Assembly: GCA_010909725.1 (NCBI GenBank) | Contig: JAACMV010000014.1 | Span: forward strand, 1,096,501 to 1,160,500 | Direction of reading: 5' to 3' | DNA: 64,000 nt | From: Picochlorum sp. 'celeri' | Taxonomy: Eukaryota > Chlorophyta > Trebouxiophyceae | In this document: piece after piece, positions 41,001 through 50,889 of the stretch | Position numbering within the stretch: position 1 is the stretch's first letter | Layout of the letters: every line of letters starts with the position of its first letter | The notes under the pieces: generated by a model | What the model saw: the letters and a program-made list of their open reading frames with translations, nothing else | What the model was told of the DNA's origin: nothing | Database searches by the model: none | Made by a program: the position numbers and the translations under genes

Positions 41001-41404
41001 GCTACCTGCTACTGCAACAAGATCAACCTGGGCGACTGCCCACGCTAGCACAAGTTCAGGCAATATACCGCATCATTATACCTGATAGGAGCAGAGAAAT
41101 GCATCGTGGTCCCTTAGATGAACGAATCCTTCTCAGAGTGACAGAGTACACCACAGAGGACTTGGATCCAGACCTGAAACAGTGTGGGCTGCAAGACGTG
41201 CTTCTCTATCACACACAGACACCCGCGACCGAACGTCTAATTGATGTATCGTGTATTAAAGAGCAGGCGTTCTTAGCTCCTGACATGAGGACAATACATG
41301 GGTCGCTTGGAGAGAAGCCAAGATTCAAGTCCTACCTTGTCCTCAACAAGGGAAGCCTCAGAAACATGGACCTTTCCAAACTCTTTAAAGAGAAGCCCAT
41401 ATAG
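38090..41404 (+). CDS. Tnp2-like (CACTA/CMC superfamily) DNA transposase, intact
   Basis: A 1,104-residue uninterrupted frame. The central part matches the Tnp2 transposase pattern: YIPIVIELFTDGFSPFNRS (DGxxPF), then AYSIWCVLMRILNLPPEL, YPLMIVDGPKEAES, and later QDTRALRLVAKHDETPSQWPCHMCK (the D..A plus C..C segment). The C-terminal half has PFHLHSIYHLPSQVLNYGPL and DLWSFPLESKFKDMKSM, like the region after the catalytic core in CACTA proteins. The N-terminus holds a CPCDRCEG zinc-like motif (CDYSFHCPCDRC) and an acidic linker. Tnp2 proteins cut and paste En/Spm-type elements. There is no stop or frameshift, so it is either young or domesticated. I could not find clear terminal inverted repeats. 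Confidence 0.82.
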   Translation: MACQDASTTPTDTGVSLPVSDRSLKNNRERICDYSFHCPCDRCEGRPPIPYKSVRNHLKRLKDNISRTVSTKKVKESQRAKLLKFNDKMNQFNLAVENGSWREIAIDKDSEGEQLQQSHVVAQPDVVQEESFVDMNCDDGGGFDEIDHAYESDEADGDASAEDVGSETEGEMDNEIEAQQSNELNELIIESESRISLQECTLPEDLALWLLDPVERYPEGQVEQKFVGDFCVELLLNMLENKYAIQNIRQDFNIISRYFSNAPSYNKVEALLRKIGSPFHTFYTCVNHHPVTSNRGSACIEPSCRKDMSIPIKQLKIMDVLRRAMQDTTFAQGVRYGPSLPRQGSDQMLSSVWQSPAIERLRLEKGLDMEMTDEYIPIVIELFTDGFSPFNRSAYSIWCVLMRILNLPPELGKKYRNIYPLMIVDGPKEAESIDQYLGMIVKDIEDICSGEGETLYDAARKSHIRTKVFLLCSAQDTRALRLVAKHDETPSQWPCHMCKIFGESFKIGKGQGMQRIAYKASSMPEPTESDKMNLFLWNSDEVRSSQSWVEEELKKGKVTLDNKAFPGFAQQRKGIRGVCAFSSLPYFDLVNGFLFCAMHGIQNAASRAEGNVVGKFDTETLRKFLNLTGLPKWVMRLAPRDSQSRRDDPNRYSEKNSTQARNFVSFICKPSGLHGDPSRLFRKPNQSKKREEENDSNAAKIKASEYKDFAISGIMCAAMYFGGVDPAVVKAYDGLFYALKKLCSPVINVEEIEELDEQGMYHIMLELESQLPKTEMPFHLHSIYHLPSQVLNYGPLPDLWSFPLESKFKDMKSMAKKKNMPVASMASRLSTEMAVRLIASAMENHRGRDEHELSEVMPTVQEDLVLPSKCRQINLNQDEDLGIVRLIQEYYVSSESMEDILGRQYDWAELQYTCLVAEAYEECGTTQIPHLIKQLALMQFQIFEYDKLILHGVEIEHKSYVERMKVATDNSYLLLQQDQPGRLPTLAQVQAIYRIIIPDRSREMHRGPLDERILLRVTEYTTEDLDPDLKQCGLQDVLLYHTQTPATERLIDVSCIKEQAFLAPDMRTIHGSLGEKPRFKSYLVLNKGSLRNMDLSKLFKEKPI

Positions 41405-42113
41405 GCTCTCGAGATAATTATGATCCTATATATGGTTATAGTAAACGCAAAAATCAACTACACGAGCAGTGCATTGGGTTTCTAGGGGTGGCCCAGGCAA
41501 GGTCTGGCCCATCTTGGACAGCGTTCGCCAAGTCCAAATTATCGCTTGTCGCGAAATGTCCCCAAAACCAAAAATTATGAAAGTTCAATAGATATAATAA
41601 ATATGTGCACAAGGAGGGGGTTTATCAATGACTGAGCGCGACGGTATTGCTCGTCAAATACCCCAAATTCAGCACTGAAGGCATCGATCGAGCCAAATGA
41701 CGGGGTGGTTCGCCAGTGCTGAAAAAGCGGTTGCTGATTTCTTACTCGTAAGAGCATCTCTGTACTTGATTTTTTGAGATTAGATAGATTATATATATAT
41801 AAGTATAAATCTACAATATCAGAGGCGGAAATCCATTGTAGACGGAGAACGAGAATTGGCTAGAATCTTGCTTTCCTTAGTGGGGCATGGATCAATCCCA
41901 ACAACTGCGCGCAGCGCTGCACTGCATGCAGTTTCAACTCAATTACTGTAAGTTGGCTTTGTGAAACCATTTATGACCAGTATTTTCGCTTCTATGAATA
42001 GATACGCAGTACCTTGATGTCCACAGATGATATTTATGTATAGTTTGGCACACTATCTGTGTGCGTGAGGACATCCCGTGAAGACGTTTAGGAGCGTCGT
42101 CAACCAGACCGCC
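41405..42113. other. Intergenic DNA right of transposase
   Basis: These 709 bases hold no credible gene. A TA microsatellite lies at about 41786-41802. A segment at 41557-41589 shares two short direct matches with the left flank of the transposase (37973-38042). The right end of any element should fall here. Confidence 0.4.
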
Positions 42114-42793
42114 ATGCTGGAACTCACTCGAACACTTCAGAACAAATCAATCGTGTTAGCATCTGCTTCTCCTCGGCGGAGAGAGCTCTTGGGGCAGATT
42201 GGTCTTCGGTTCAAGGTAGGTTGGAGGCATGTCAACCTGCACTGTGGCAGATTGGATCAATGTTCCAAGTTTATATATAGGTGATTCCCAGTACATTTGA
42301 AGAGAATCTTGACAAAAATCTACCAGCCGCGCAGTATGCGCAAGAGACCGCCCTCCACAAGGCACGGCAGGTGTATAAAAGCCTCCAGACGGCAGGAGAG
42401 AGGGTACCCGACATGGTCATTGGAGCCGATACAGTTGTCGAACGAGATGGAATCATTTTGGAAAAGCCTGAGGACAACCTAGACGCGGCAGCTACGTTGC
42501 GGAGTCTGCGTGGCAAAACACACCAGGTGCACACTGGGGTGGCAATCATTGACTCGTCAGCTGACGAGTGCTCGTTTACCGAGACCACAGTGGTGTCTTT
42601 CATGGACTTTAGTGATCAAGATATTGATGAATATATTGCATCTGGAGAGCCCTTTGGCAAGGCTGGCTCGTATGGCATCCAGGGCAAGGCAGCTGCTTTT
42701 GTGAAGGGTATTGAGGGATGTTATTTCAACGTTGTTGGATTTCCGCTGCACCGATTCCTAAGAGAATTGGACCAGTTTATGTCCAATGCTTGA
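42114..42793 (+). CDS. Maf-like nucleoside triphosphate pyrophosphatase
   Basis: Maf proteins hydrolyse dTTP, UTP and modified pyrimidine nucleotides to monophosphates, cleaning nucleotide pools. Exons 42114-42215 and 42281-42793 (65-nt intron, phase 0) give 204 residues. Signatures: IVLASASPRRRELL with the phosphate-binding SxSPRR, FKVIPSTFEE across the splice, VIGADTVV with the catalytic Asp, GKTHQVHTGVAI, and YGIQGKAAAFVKGIEGCYFNVVGFP. An upstream in-frame GTG is not used as start. No targeting peptide, so it is probably cytosolic. It resembles the N-terminal domain of animal ASMTL. Confidence 0.94.
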
Positions 42794-43145
42794 GAGATTC
42801 TCAATGCGGTGAGGAGGAGAGGAGGGGTGAAAAAATTTTTTCGATGTGACTGTTTTTCTTGTCCCCATGGCCATGGGCCCCCCATGGGGGCTATTGTTCG
42901 ATCGTGAAACTACGTATAGTACGGTAGCAGGGCGTTAGGGTCAACGTAGGGCATCTCCTAGGGCTGAAAAATAATTGTTCTATTACATGTCGAAAAGTTT
43001 GAACATTAAAAAATACTTGATTTCCGAATGAGAGATAATCGCGGTGGTGTACCGTGGTGAAACGAGAGCGAGTGAAGACCCAACTGGTCCCATTCCTTCC
43101 GCAGAACGAGCTGTAGAAGAGTGATACACGAGTGTCAAGTAGAAC
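42794..43145. other. Intergenic region with GC palindromes
   Basis: This 352-base spacer contains two neighbouring palindromes at 42864-42877 (CCCATGGCCATGGG) and 42879-42890 (CCCCCATGGGGG) just after a T-rich run. No gene is seen. Confidence 0.5.
42864..42890. repeat. Two adjacent palindromes
   Basis: CCCATGGCCATGGG and CCCCCATGGGGG lie one base apart between the Maf gene and the DUF1538 gene. Both are perfect palindromes, and the pair can also cross-pair. Confidence 0.8.
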
Positions 43146-45601
43146 ATGAAGAAGTTTATAAATTCTATCAAACAATGGCCTAGCAGAACCAAGGCAGGTA
43201 TCGACGGGTTCCTGTACAACAAATTGCACTTTCAGGACAAACAGGTTGACCTCCTGTGGCATTACCTCTGTACGTGCGATCAAAGGGCTGCGAGGCCCAT
43301 GACGCAATTGCTTCCAAGCATATGTTTTGAATACAAGATTAACTGGTACTCTCTCACCATGATGTTGTGCAGCTGGACTGTGGGACCAGATATTGGCCAT
43401 TATCCCTATATCAGTGCTGCAGATTGCAGTGCTTGGGATATTCTATCAGCAGACTATTTACGACCCAGGACTTCAAGTAATGGGCCTCATATTGGCTATC
43501 ATCGGACTGACGCTATTTTTGGATGGACTGCGTGTCTCCATCATGCCAATGGCAGAGTGTGTGGGACAGGAACTGCCCCAACGGCTTCATCTTGTGTTTG
43601 TGCTGTTCGTGGCCTTCATCTTGGGAATATTAGTGACGTATGCCGAGGTACGATGATTTAAGGTTTTTTTTAGCGTTCTTGGGCTTGATTCTGACCGAGT
43701 CGTGTGCGATATGCAGCCTGCGATTTCTGCACTTCGCCCACTGGCAGAGCTTGTGAACCCCAATGATGCCCCATACCTATACTTCCTCATGAATACACAG
43801 CAAGAATTGATGGTTCTTGCCATTGGTCTCGGTGTTGGAGTCGCGGCAGTGATAGGGACGCTGCGCTTCATTAAAAATTGGAGTCTCAAACCTCTCATCT
43901 ACATGACCTTGGCCCCCACAGTCGGACTGGCCTGCTATATGCAGTGGGGCAATCCTGACCTGGCGCCTTTGATTGGTCTCTCTTGGGATTGTGGGGCTGT
44001 TACCACTGGACCAGTGACAGTCCCAGTGCTTTTGGCGCTGGGAATCGGTGTCATGCAGAGTTCGCGCAAGAAGCGCCTTGCACAGGCTGCATTGGAGGGT
44101 AGTGTTGCAGCTGGAGCAGGTAACGCCTTGGAGGGCTTTGGGATCGTCACCCTTGCGTCCCTGTTTCCAATTTTGGCGGTTGAGCTCATGTCAATCATTG
44201 ATGGTGCGATATACGATACAGAGTATGTTACAAACAAAGCTTTGGAACAGTATAACAGCACCTCGGACCCCAATCCGGTTGATGAGCCCCCACTCAGCGG
44301 GGTTGTGTACGGCATTCGATCCATCATGCCTCTGGTAGCTGTGCTGTTCATTATAATTCTCATAGTACTTAGGAGACCCTTGCCAGAATGTACAATATGG
44401 GTGGAGGCTGCTAGACAGGACGACTCTGTTTCAAAGGATCAGGGCTCACGACTTGACAGGGCTAGTGTTGCCATCTCAAAGCTCAACCGCACAGAGTCGG
44501 AGTCAAGTTTTGAAGACATCGAAAGCAAGAAGTCATCTACAATCGATGGAGGTAGCCCAAAGACAACTGAACCCAACAATTCAGACGAGGAACAGTCAGC
44601 CCCGCCTGGAGCAAATGGCACTGTGGATGTGGTCACAGAACAGCCAAAAAAGAAACCGTTTATTCTCCTGCGTTGGCTGTTCGCATGCGGACGATGGTGC
44701 CGACACAACGCTCCGTTATTGGTTGGAATAGCTCTGGCGCAAATTGGAATGATTTCTTTCAACGAAGGCCTGGCATATGCTTTCACAAAGCTGGGATCAC
44801 AGACTGGTCAGGTGTTGCCTGGTGCATTCTTGGAAGTTGAGGCCGTTCCGGATTCGCCGTTGTATTCATATGCAGGTGGTCTTATTCTGGTGCTGATCGT
44901 CATCTTTTTCATTGGTGTTTTGGCAACCAGGGCAGAACCTGCTCTCAATGTGCTAGGACGAACTGTTGAACGGTTGAGCAACGGCTCCTTCACGTGCCGA
45001 ATGCTCATTGGTGCGGTCTGCGTCGGCGTGGGCATTGGGATGGCTGTTGGATCTGTCAAGATCCTGTATCAGCTTCCCGTGGTGTACTTCATCCTGGCAA
45101 AATATGCGATTGCTGTCGGACTGACAATTGTGACTGGAGATGCAATCACTGCTGTCGGTATGTTGTGTGAATTTGTAGATGTGGGAGCAAACATATTCTG
45201 ATTCTGGTCTTATCTTTTTCTCTGCAGCTTGGGATTCCGCTGGCGTCACCACTGGCCCAGTGACGGTGCCCTTTGTTCTCTCCATTGGCATTGGATTCTC
45301 CGAGGCAGTGAAATCGACAGAGGGCTTTGGCATTCTGACAATCATGTCTGTCTCTCCAATCATCTCCGTGTTGCTCACGTCCCTCCTCAGGAAGCCTGCA
45401 AAGGCAGCAGGAAGAAAGATGTCCAAACTTAACAGAACATTCAAAAACTTGACGACGTTCAACATGAGGAAGAGGATGGACATTACACCATCGTTCGCCA
45501 TGGCGACGTTTGAGGACGCAACACCATCACAAAGCAGGGAGCCATCGGCTCACGGTGGTACCGAATTCTCTCAACGCGAAGAAGCCTCTACGAGCGTGTA
45601 A
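43146..45601 (+). CDS. Duplicated DUF1538 multi-pass membrane protein
   Basis: Four exons (43146-43269, 43373-43647, 43717-45157, 45228-45601; introns of 103, 69 and 70 nt) give 737 residues. Two copies of a DUF1538-type module are fused. Each ends in a matching signature, WDCGAVTTGPVTVP (near residue 223) and WDSAGVTTGPVTVP (near 614), followed by a conserved GFGI segment. Each has about 6 hydrophobic helices. A hydrophilic, Ser/Glu/Lys-rich loop of about 80 residues (about 361-444) separates the halves. The family is known mostly from bacteria as putative transporters of unknown substrate. The tail after the last helix is cytosolic-looking. Splice sites were fixed by joining the motifs, in particular AITAV-AWDSAG. 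Transport function is inference. Confidence 0.85.
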
Positions 45602-45710
45602 TTGTTTGGATTCTTGATTATATTTAATTAGCGCTGTTTTTTCTTTTGTTTTCGTAGTATACTGTTGTAAATGTAGCGAGGAGTAAGGCGCAACACCGAC
45701 ACATGCACCC

Positions 45711-47133
45711 ATGTCAACGCTTCTTAGGGATACCTCGCTTGTGGCAATCGGGGCTGGTTTAGGAATCAGTTTGGTCTACGTATTAGCATCCAAGTATACA
45801 AAAAGATTAGAAAAGGAGTATGATGAATTCGTAGGGCACGATGGGACGGCCTCAGCGAGGGGGTTGTCAGGGGAAGCTTTGGAGGGTGACGACATCGTGA
45901 GGGAGCAATTGACCCGCAACATCCAATTTTTTGGGTTGGATGGACAGAAATGCATCACAGAGTCGTTCGTGGTCGTCGTTGGACTAGGTGTACGCTGTCG
46001 CGTTGGCTCGCATATGCTCTTCACAGCATCATGATTGCATTGTATTCATTCTGCTGCAGGGGGTTGGGAGTCATGCCGCTCACATGCTATTACGAGCGGG
46101 TGTCGGCAAACTTCGCTTGGTTGATTTTGACCAAGTCTCCCTGTCGTCTCTGAACAGGCACTGCCTAGCAACAAGGGAAGATGTGGGGACTGAAAAGGCT
46201 GCCTGCCTTGTCAAATATTTCAGAAAGATTTTCCCAGAAGTGCAGCTAGAATCGATGTGCAAGATGTACTGCAAGGAGACGGAGGACAGCATCTTGTCGG
46301 GCGAGCCTGATTTTGTGCTTGATGCGATAGACAACATTGACACCAAGGTTGATCTTGTGGGAGCTTGCCACCTCAGAGGGATCCGTGTGTTATCGGTGGC
46401 AGGAGCAGGGGCGAAGGCAGATCCGACTCGCCTTCGATTCGTAGATATTGCTGAATCTTGTGCGGATCCCCTGGCTAGGTCAGTTCGTGCCCGGCTGAAG
46501 AGAGAGTATGGCATCAGCTCCGGGGTACCCATGCTGTTGTCAACAGAGCGACCACGGTGTGGTCTCGTTGATGCCGGGGAAGAGGGCGACCAAGCCCAAG
46601 ATATGCTGCAATATCAAATTGTCCCCAACTTTAGAATAAGAACAATCCCCGTGTTAGGGACGACACCAGCCGTTTTTGGGATGGCTGCTGCAGGATATAT
46701 CCTGTGCGAGCTTGCACAGCAGAGGCTTGACACGGAGCCCTTCTTCAGGTTGCCCGCCAAGTCGATACAAACACAATATCATAGATTAGAAGCAAGACTT
46801 GGACGGGAACCAGGGGTTGATATGGCAGAGGTGGAAGTTTTGATCAGGGAGATTTGGAGAGGGGAGAGTGCTAGAGCAACAGAGCCTTCGCCAGCCACAA
46901 AAGGTCTATCCAAAAACTTGGGCAATTTGTTTCTGACTATTTGGGACCCGTCGAAAAGTGACACAGTAGACAATTTGGTCCTGCTAACGAGAGAGGAAGC
47001 AGACATGCATGATGAGCAGATGAGCAAGCCTGGTGGTTTTGCAGAATTGTGCCAGACTGAGGTGGAGTTTGCCACCAGGGTGGAGAGACGATTGCAGAGG
47101 GCAAGGGTGGATTTTAAATACGGATACTACTGA
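45711..47133 (+). CDS. TcdA/Tcd-type E1-like enzyme (ct6A synthesis), membrane-anchored
   Basis: This enzyme uses ATP to adenylate and cyclise t6A at tRNA position 37, forming cyclic t6A. Exons 45711-45989 and 46060-47133 (70-nt intron, phase 0) give 450 residues. The splice completes the nucleotide-binding loop VVVGLGGVGSHAAHML. Next come RLVDFDQVSLSSLNRH and VLDAIDNIDTKVDLV, then PVLGTTPAVFGMAAAG. An N-terminal hydrophobic helix (SLVAIGAGLGISLVYVLA) precedes the enzyme, as in the yeast Tcd1/Tcd2 proteins of the mitochondrial outer membrane. Alternative E1-like roles (sulfur carrier activation) are less likely, because the Cys-containing loops do not match MoeB/Uba4. Confidence 0.9.
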
Positions 47134-48698
47134 ATACTATACTTGCTGCCAAAAACAGGCCGGAGCCATGCGTCAGTGCCTGGGATGTCAGCTCCAGGCT
47201 CCACAAACCTTTGAGTGAAAAAGGACATGGCGCGATGAAGAACAGGATTCGCGATGCGTTCCAGGTCCATTTCTGATTCTTCTAACATATTGCTGTCCAC
47301 AAAATGAAGTGCTGCTGACGCAGTATCTAGATCAAGGGAGGAGGCACGAGCCATTGCCAGAGAAGACACATCCTCTGCATACGGGACTTCTTTTAGAATA
47401 AGATATCCAGGGTTGTCTGCAACGCCGATACCTATGGCTAATTTAACACTGGCACTAGCCCTGAGAACCATGCGTAGGAGGGCCACTTGTTCTTCCTGGA
47501 CCATTGCATGCGCCAACGAGGAGAGGGCACCAGCTGCTTTTGATGAACTCTTGTCAGCACACAAAATCTTCGACGTCTGCAATTCACGGCTATTCTTAGA
47601 TGTCTACCTATTATCAAATCAAATGTGATTGTCAACATACCCCCATGCATGATACGCATGAAATGGCCTTCTTCGCCATGAACCCAATGATCTGAATACC
47701 TCTTTCAGGAGTAATCTTTGATAAATCAACCAGGGGGTCACTCATTGGCACGATGGACCTTGAAAACTGCACATGGTACACAGTAGCAATTAGTGTTGTA
47801 ATCTCGCCACCTTGCATTGCCTCACGCATACCCTGAATCCCCTGACCCTATCTTCCACCTCTATTGGGTATTCCTGCCTGATATCATCCTCTCTATAATA
47901 CCCTGCCGCCGCACCCCCACCAGCAGATTGGTATGGCCAAGGTGCAGCAGACTCTTGAACATCTGTCTCCGTGGCAAGATGACTAGCGTTCCCCAGAGAG
48001 GGAAACGGCTCTTTCTTCAACTTGAGAATCACTTTGACTGGTATTTCCAGGCTATTTCCCAGCTTCATCGTGTGACTATATAAAGTATGTGCATCTTTGT
48101 TCTCTTTGATCGGGAAACAAGTCCTGAGCTGGTAGAGGGTGTGCACAGGCTTGACTTGAACAGACTTGCCTAATGCCCAGGCCCAGTGGTCTGATGCGCA
48201 CCTCGCCTGCTCCTCATCATGCATACAATGAATCAACGTGAACAATATAGATGCGTCTGCTAACTGTTCTATAGTACTTTTTGCCTCACCACCTTCCCCA
48301 GACTCAAATGTTGACAAGACAACAATTCTCTGCTTGGCTGCTTTCTTTTTCTGTTCGGTCGTGGTCCTCAAAACCTCCCCAGCCACACGCACAGCGGCAT
48401 CCATTGACCCTTTATCACTGCCCATCGTCGGAGGAGGAAGTCGCTGCAACGTCTTCAGCAAATCTACCCCAACAGTTTCAAGGGACTGAACAACACTCAC
48501 GTGCTCGTAGGCGTCCCCATCTGTCCCATCAAACAATGGATTGCTCGTCGTATCGCATCCAAATATAACTATTCCAACTTCATGGTTTGGCTTGTGAATC
48601 AGCTTCTCGTGCACAAAGGTTTGGAGGGCTGTTTTCGCACTCTCGAAAAAGGGCGAAAACGACGCCCTGCAGTCGAGAACCACGACCGCCTTCTCCAT
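47127..48698 (-). CDS. XRCC5: Ku80-like DNA end-binding protein (short form)
   Basis: Ku80 pairs with Ku70 to ring broken DNA ends for non-homologous end joining and helps protect telomeres. Exons 48698-47832, 47766-47641 and 47576-47127 (introns of 65 and 64 nt, phase 0) give 480 residues. The N-terminus is a vWA-like domain (MEKAVVVLDCRASFSPFF, VGIVIFGCDTTSNPLF). The Ku beta-barrel core follows with DAHTLYSHTMKLGNSLEIPVK, GFRFSRSIVPMSDP, GIQIIGFMAKKAIS, ALSSLAHAMVQEEQVALLR and IANPVLHRAMSFF. The protein stops after the core arm and lacks the C-terminal globular domain and DNA-PKcs-binding tail of animals, as in many protists. Overlaps the convergent TcdA gene end by 7 bases. Confidence 0.88.
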
Positions 48699-48983
48699 TC
48701 TCCTGGATTCCTCTTTGCCTTTTGTTCCTTTTTTTTCTCTCTCTTCCCGTGGGATATCGCGCTCAACGCGTGTTTTTTTGTCGTTTGAAAGAAACTTCCT
48801 TAAATTGAACCTGAAAGAAGAACCTGAACAACTTTTCAACCGCAACAGCGGGTTCCACGACAGATCCAATGCAGCAGAGAATTGAAATGAATCACTTTTT
48901 TATGAAATACCGTGAGATAAATCCCTAGAGTGGAAGCGTTACCTTGGGTCAGATTTAAATTGTCGTTGTTGGTCGCCTTCCTG

Positions 48984-49828
48984 ATGGACGAAAAAGAGCA
49001 AACGAGACTCGCCAGGTAGGTGTGGTTTGCGTGATAGTCAAACAACTGGAATTTTCCAATGGATTCATGGGTATTCTGCCACGCAGTCGGACGTCTTTCT
49101 TCTCAGGTGGGCCGCTGTGCACAAGGCAAGACTGCATCGGTGCAGGTCACTGGTTGGACAAGTGGTACAACTCCGGTGCCTTCGGCACCACGCCTTCTCC
49201 TAGCTCTACCATCAAGCGTCAACGGAAGAAGAGCATCATTCCTGAGTCGTACCGCGCGCATCTTGAGGGTGGCAACCATGGTGATGATGTGAGGGTGGAG
49301 AAGAATACAGGTAATAATTTGGAGCACAAAAGTAGACGTCCCGGTTTACAGAAAGAAAACAGGCGCCCAATCTGCAGGAAAGAACGGCCACCCAAGCGTT
49401 CTGTCGGAGCAAAAGAGGGCTCGCACGAGACAGTCTCGAGGAAAGTCAAGCCCAGGATGAGGGGCACCTTTTATGGCAAAGCTCAACCACCATCATTCTT
49501 GCAGCCCGTTCCACAGTTGCAATCATACAGCGACCAAAGCGACTGTGAGTCTTTGATTGACGATGCGGATGCGGATCCTGAGGACACGGGGTGGGTTGGA
49601 GAGCTCATGGAGACACTTGGGCCCTATTCTACGAAGGACTTTTCTCACATCGATAAACAGAGAGACCGCCGAATGGAGACTTCTTTCCATCGGATAATGG
49701 AAGAGGAACGTCGCACGGCGAAGATTGGAAAAGAAATAGACCGAATAGAAGCAGAGAAGTACAGAGCGGAAGAAAAGACCAGACGGAGGAGACAGGCTGC
49801 CGGTGCATTCATCTTTGATGATTTTTAA
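48984..49828 (+). CDS. SPT2-like chromatin protein
   Basis: Exons 48984-49015 and 49087-49828 (71-nt intron, phase 2) give 257 residues. The C-terminal ~65 residues resemble the SPT2 domain: acidic DADADPEDTGW upstream, then DRRMETSFHRIMEEERRTAKIGKE and a helical R/K/E tail ending FIFDDF. SPT2 proteins bind histones H3-H4 and act in transcription elongation and nucleosome assembly. The middle is basic and disordered (SRRPGLQKENRRPICRKERPPKR). The first exon is only 10 codons and shares its upstream region with the divergent Ku80 gene. The family call rests on the C-terminal pattern alone. Confidence 0.62.
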
Positions 49829-49856
49829 ACGTCATTCTTTACATCTAATTGATTGA

Positions 49857-50174
49857 TCACCACTTTCCCCACCACGTACCATTCTCCCTTGCCTCGTTCC
49901 ACTTCTCCAGCCATTCCGCTGGGCATATTGCTCTATAATCCCGTGCCAGTCGCTTGCATACATCGTCATCCTCTCCCCGATCAGCCCAGCATTTATGCGC
50001 CTCGTTATACTTGACAAAGCAGTGTCTTGCCTGGTTAGTTGCTGGAAATCTTGGGTCGATTCGGGCAGTGTCGACGGTAATCTGCTTCTTCTCCTCGACC
50101 TCGGGCTGGATGTCCTCGGATACAGGTTCAGGAGTCGCGACTGTGTCCTCTGGATCCGCCACCTGTACTGGAGC
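49857..50174 (-). CDS. COX6B: Cytochrome c oxidase subunit 6B (main exon)
   Basis: COX6B is a small intermembrane-space subunit bridging the two monomers of mitochondrial complex IV. The exon encodes ~105 residues. An N-terminal acidic stretch (VSEDIQPEVEEKKQITVDT) is followed by DPRFPATNQARHCFVKYNEAHKC, then CKRLARDYRAICPAEW, i.e. the paired cysteines (Cx9C and Cx10C) of the family, ending with ENGTWWGKW. There is no ATG in this frame before a stop, so a 5' exon exists. One in-frame choice is 50326-50291 with intron 50175-50290 (116 nt), giving the start MGNTISLCEEAV; this is not proven. The gene converges with the SPT2-like gene. Confidence 0.88.
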   Translation of the reverse strand, partial: APVQVADPEDTVATPEPVSEDIQPEVEEKKQITVDTARIDPRFPATNQARHCFVKYNEAHKCWADRGEDDDVCKRLARDYRAICPAEWLEKWNEARENGTWWGKW

Positions 50175-50315
50175 CTGCGCACAATATAGTACTCCATGTT
50201 ACAATAATATCCTCAATTTATGAAACCCCATCCCTGAGAGCTCGACGAACACGAGCTTGAGAAGGGCACTCGTGACAGAACGACTCGTACCACTGCTTCT
50301 TCACACAGAGAGATT

Positions 50316-50657
50316 GTGTTCCCCATTTTATTATCGCACACGACAGTACAAATATTGATGTGTGGGACGAGAGGCAGTTGGGACGCAGGAAATCTGGCAT
50401 TAGGGATCTCCACTGATGGATTTAATCTCCTCCGATGGAATGGCCTGTCTGATGGGAAGGAATCTGCCATGTTGAAGACACCGGTCGGGAAATCTTTGGA
50501 TGGGCAACGCCATTCGCGCGATGACGAGATATCTCGCGCCACGCGTGGCGCACGCCCAGGAAAAAAAAAGTACCATCAGGTGGTAGTACCTCAATCGATA
50601 CGAGTACCACATGCTCTCTCCTTCACTCAAGAAATCAATTGCAAGTATTCTGTATAG
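50316..50657 (+). pseudogene. Possible Tnp2-like transposase fragment
   Basis: A plus-strand frame contains GTRGSWDAGNLALGISTDGFNLLRW. The LGxSTDGF core recalls the DG motif that opens the Tnp2 catalytic region, but the following YSIWP-type block is absent. It may be a degraded copy of a transposon, or chance. The interval to 50889 otherwise holds only AT-rich spacer DNA. Confidence 0.2.
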
Positions 50658-50889
50658 TGAAGTTTTTCTCATTATACGATATATTTGAAGTAAACCTGAC
50701 AGAAGTTGTCGAGAGTTTTCGGCATTTGTTCTTCTCACGAGAGAGGAACACGTTGGACAAGGTTTTGCGAGCTCGCACCTCAATTTTGGGTAGACGTGCG
50801 AGGTTATATTCTTAAGATTGGTGAAAATAGCGATTTTTAGTGATCGCACGGCGTCGGAGACAAGCTTGCAGCAGCGTTAGGTCGCCGTT

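Noticed and set aside
47790..48698. Reading the vWA-like N-terminus as proteasome subunit RPN10
   Set aside because: There are no ubiquitin-interacting motifs, and the downstream exons carry the Ku beta-barrel core in the right order, so Ku80 fits better.
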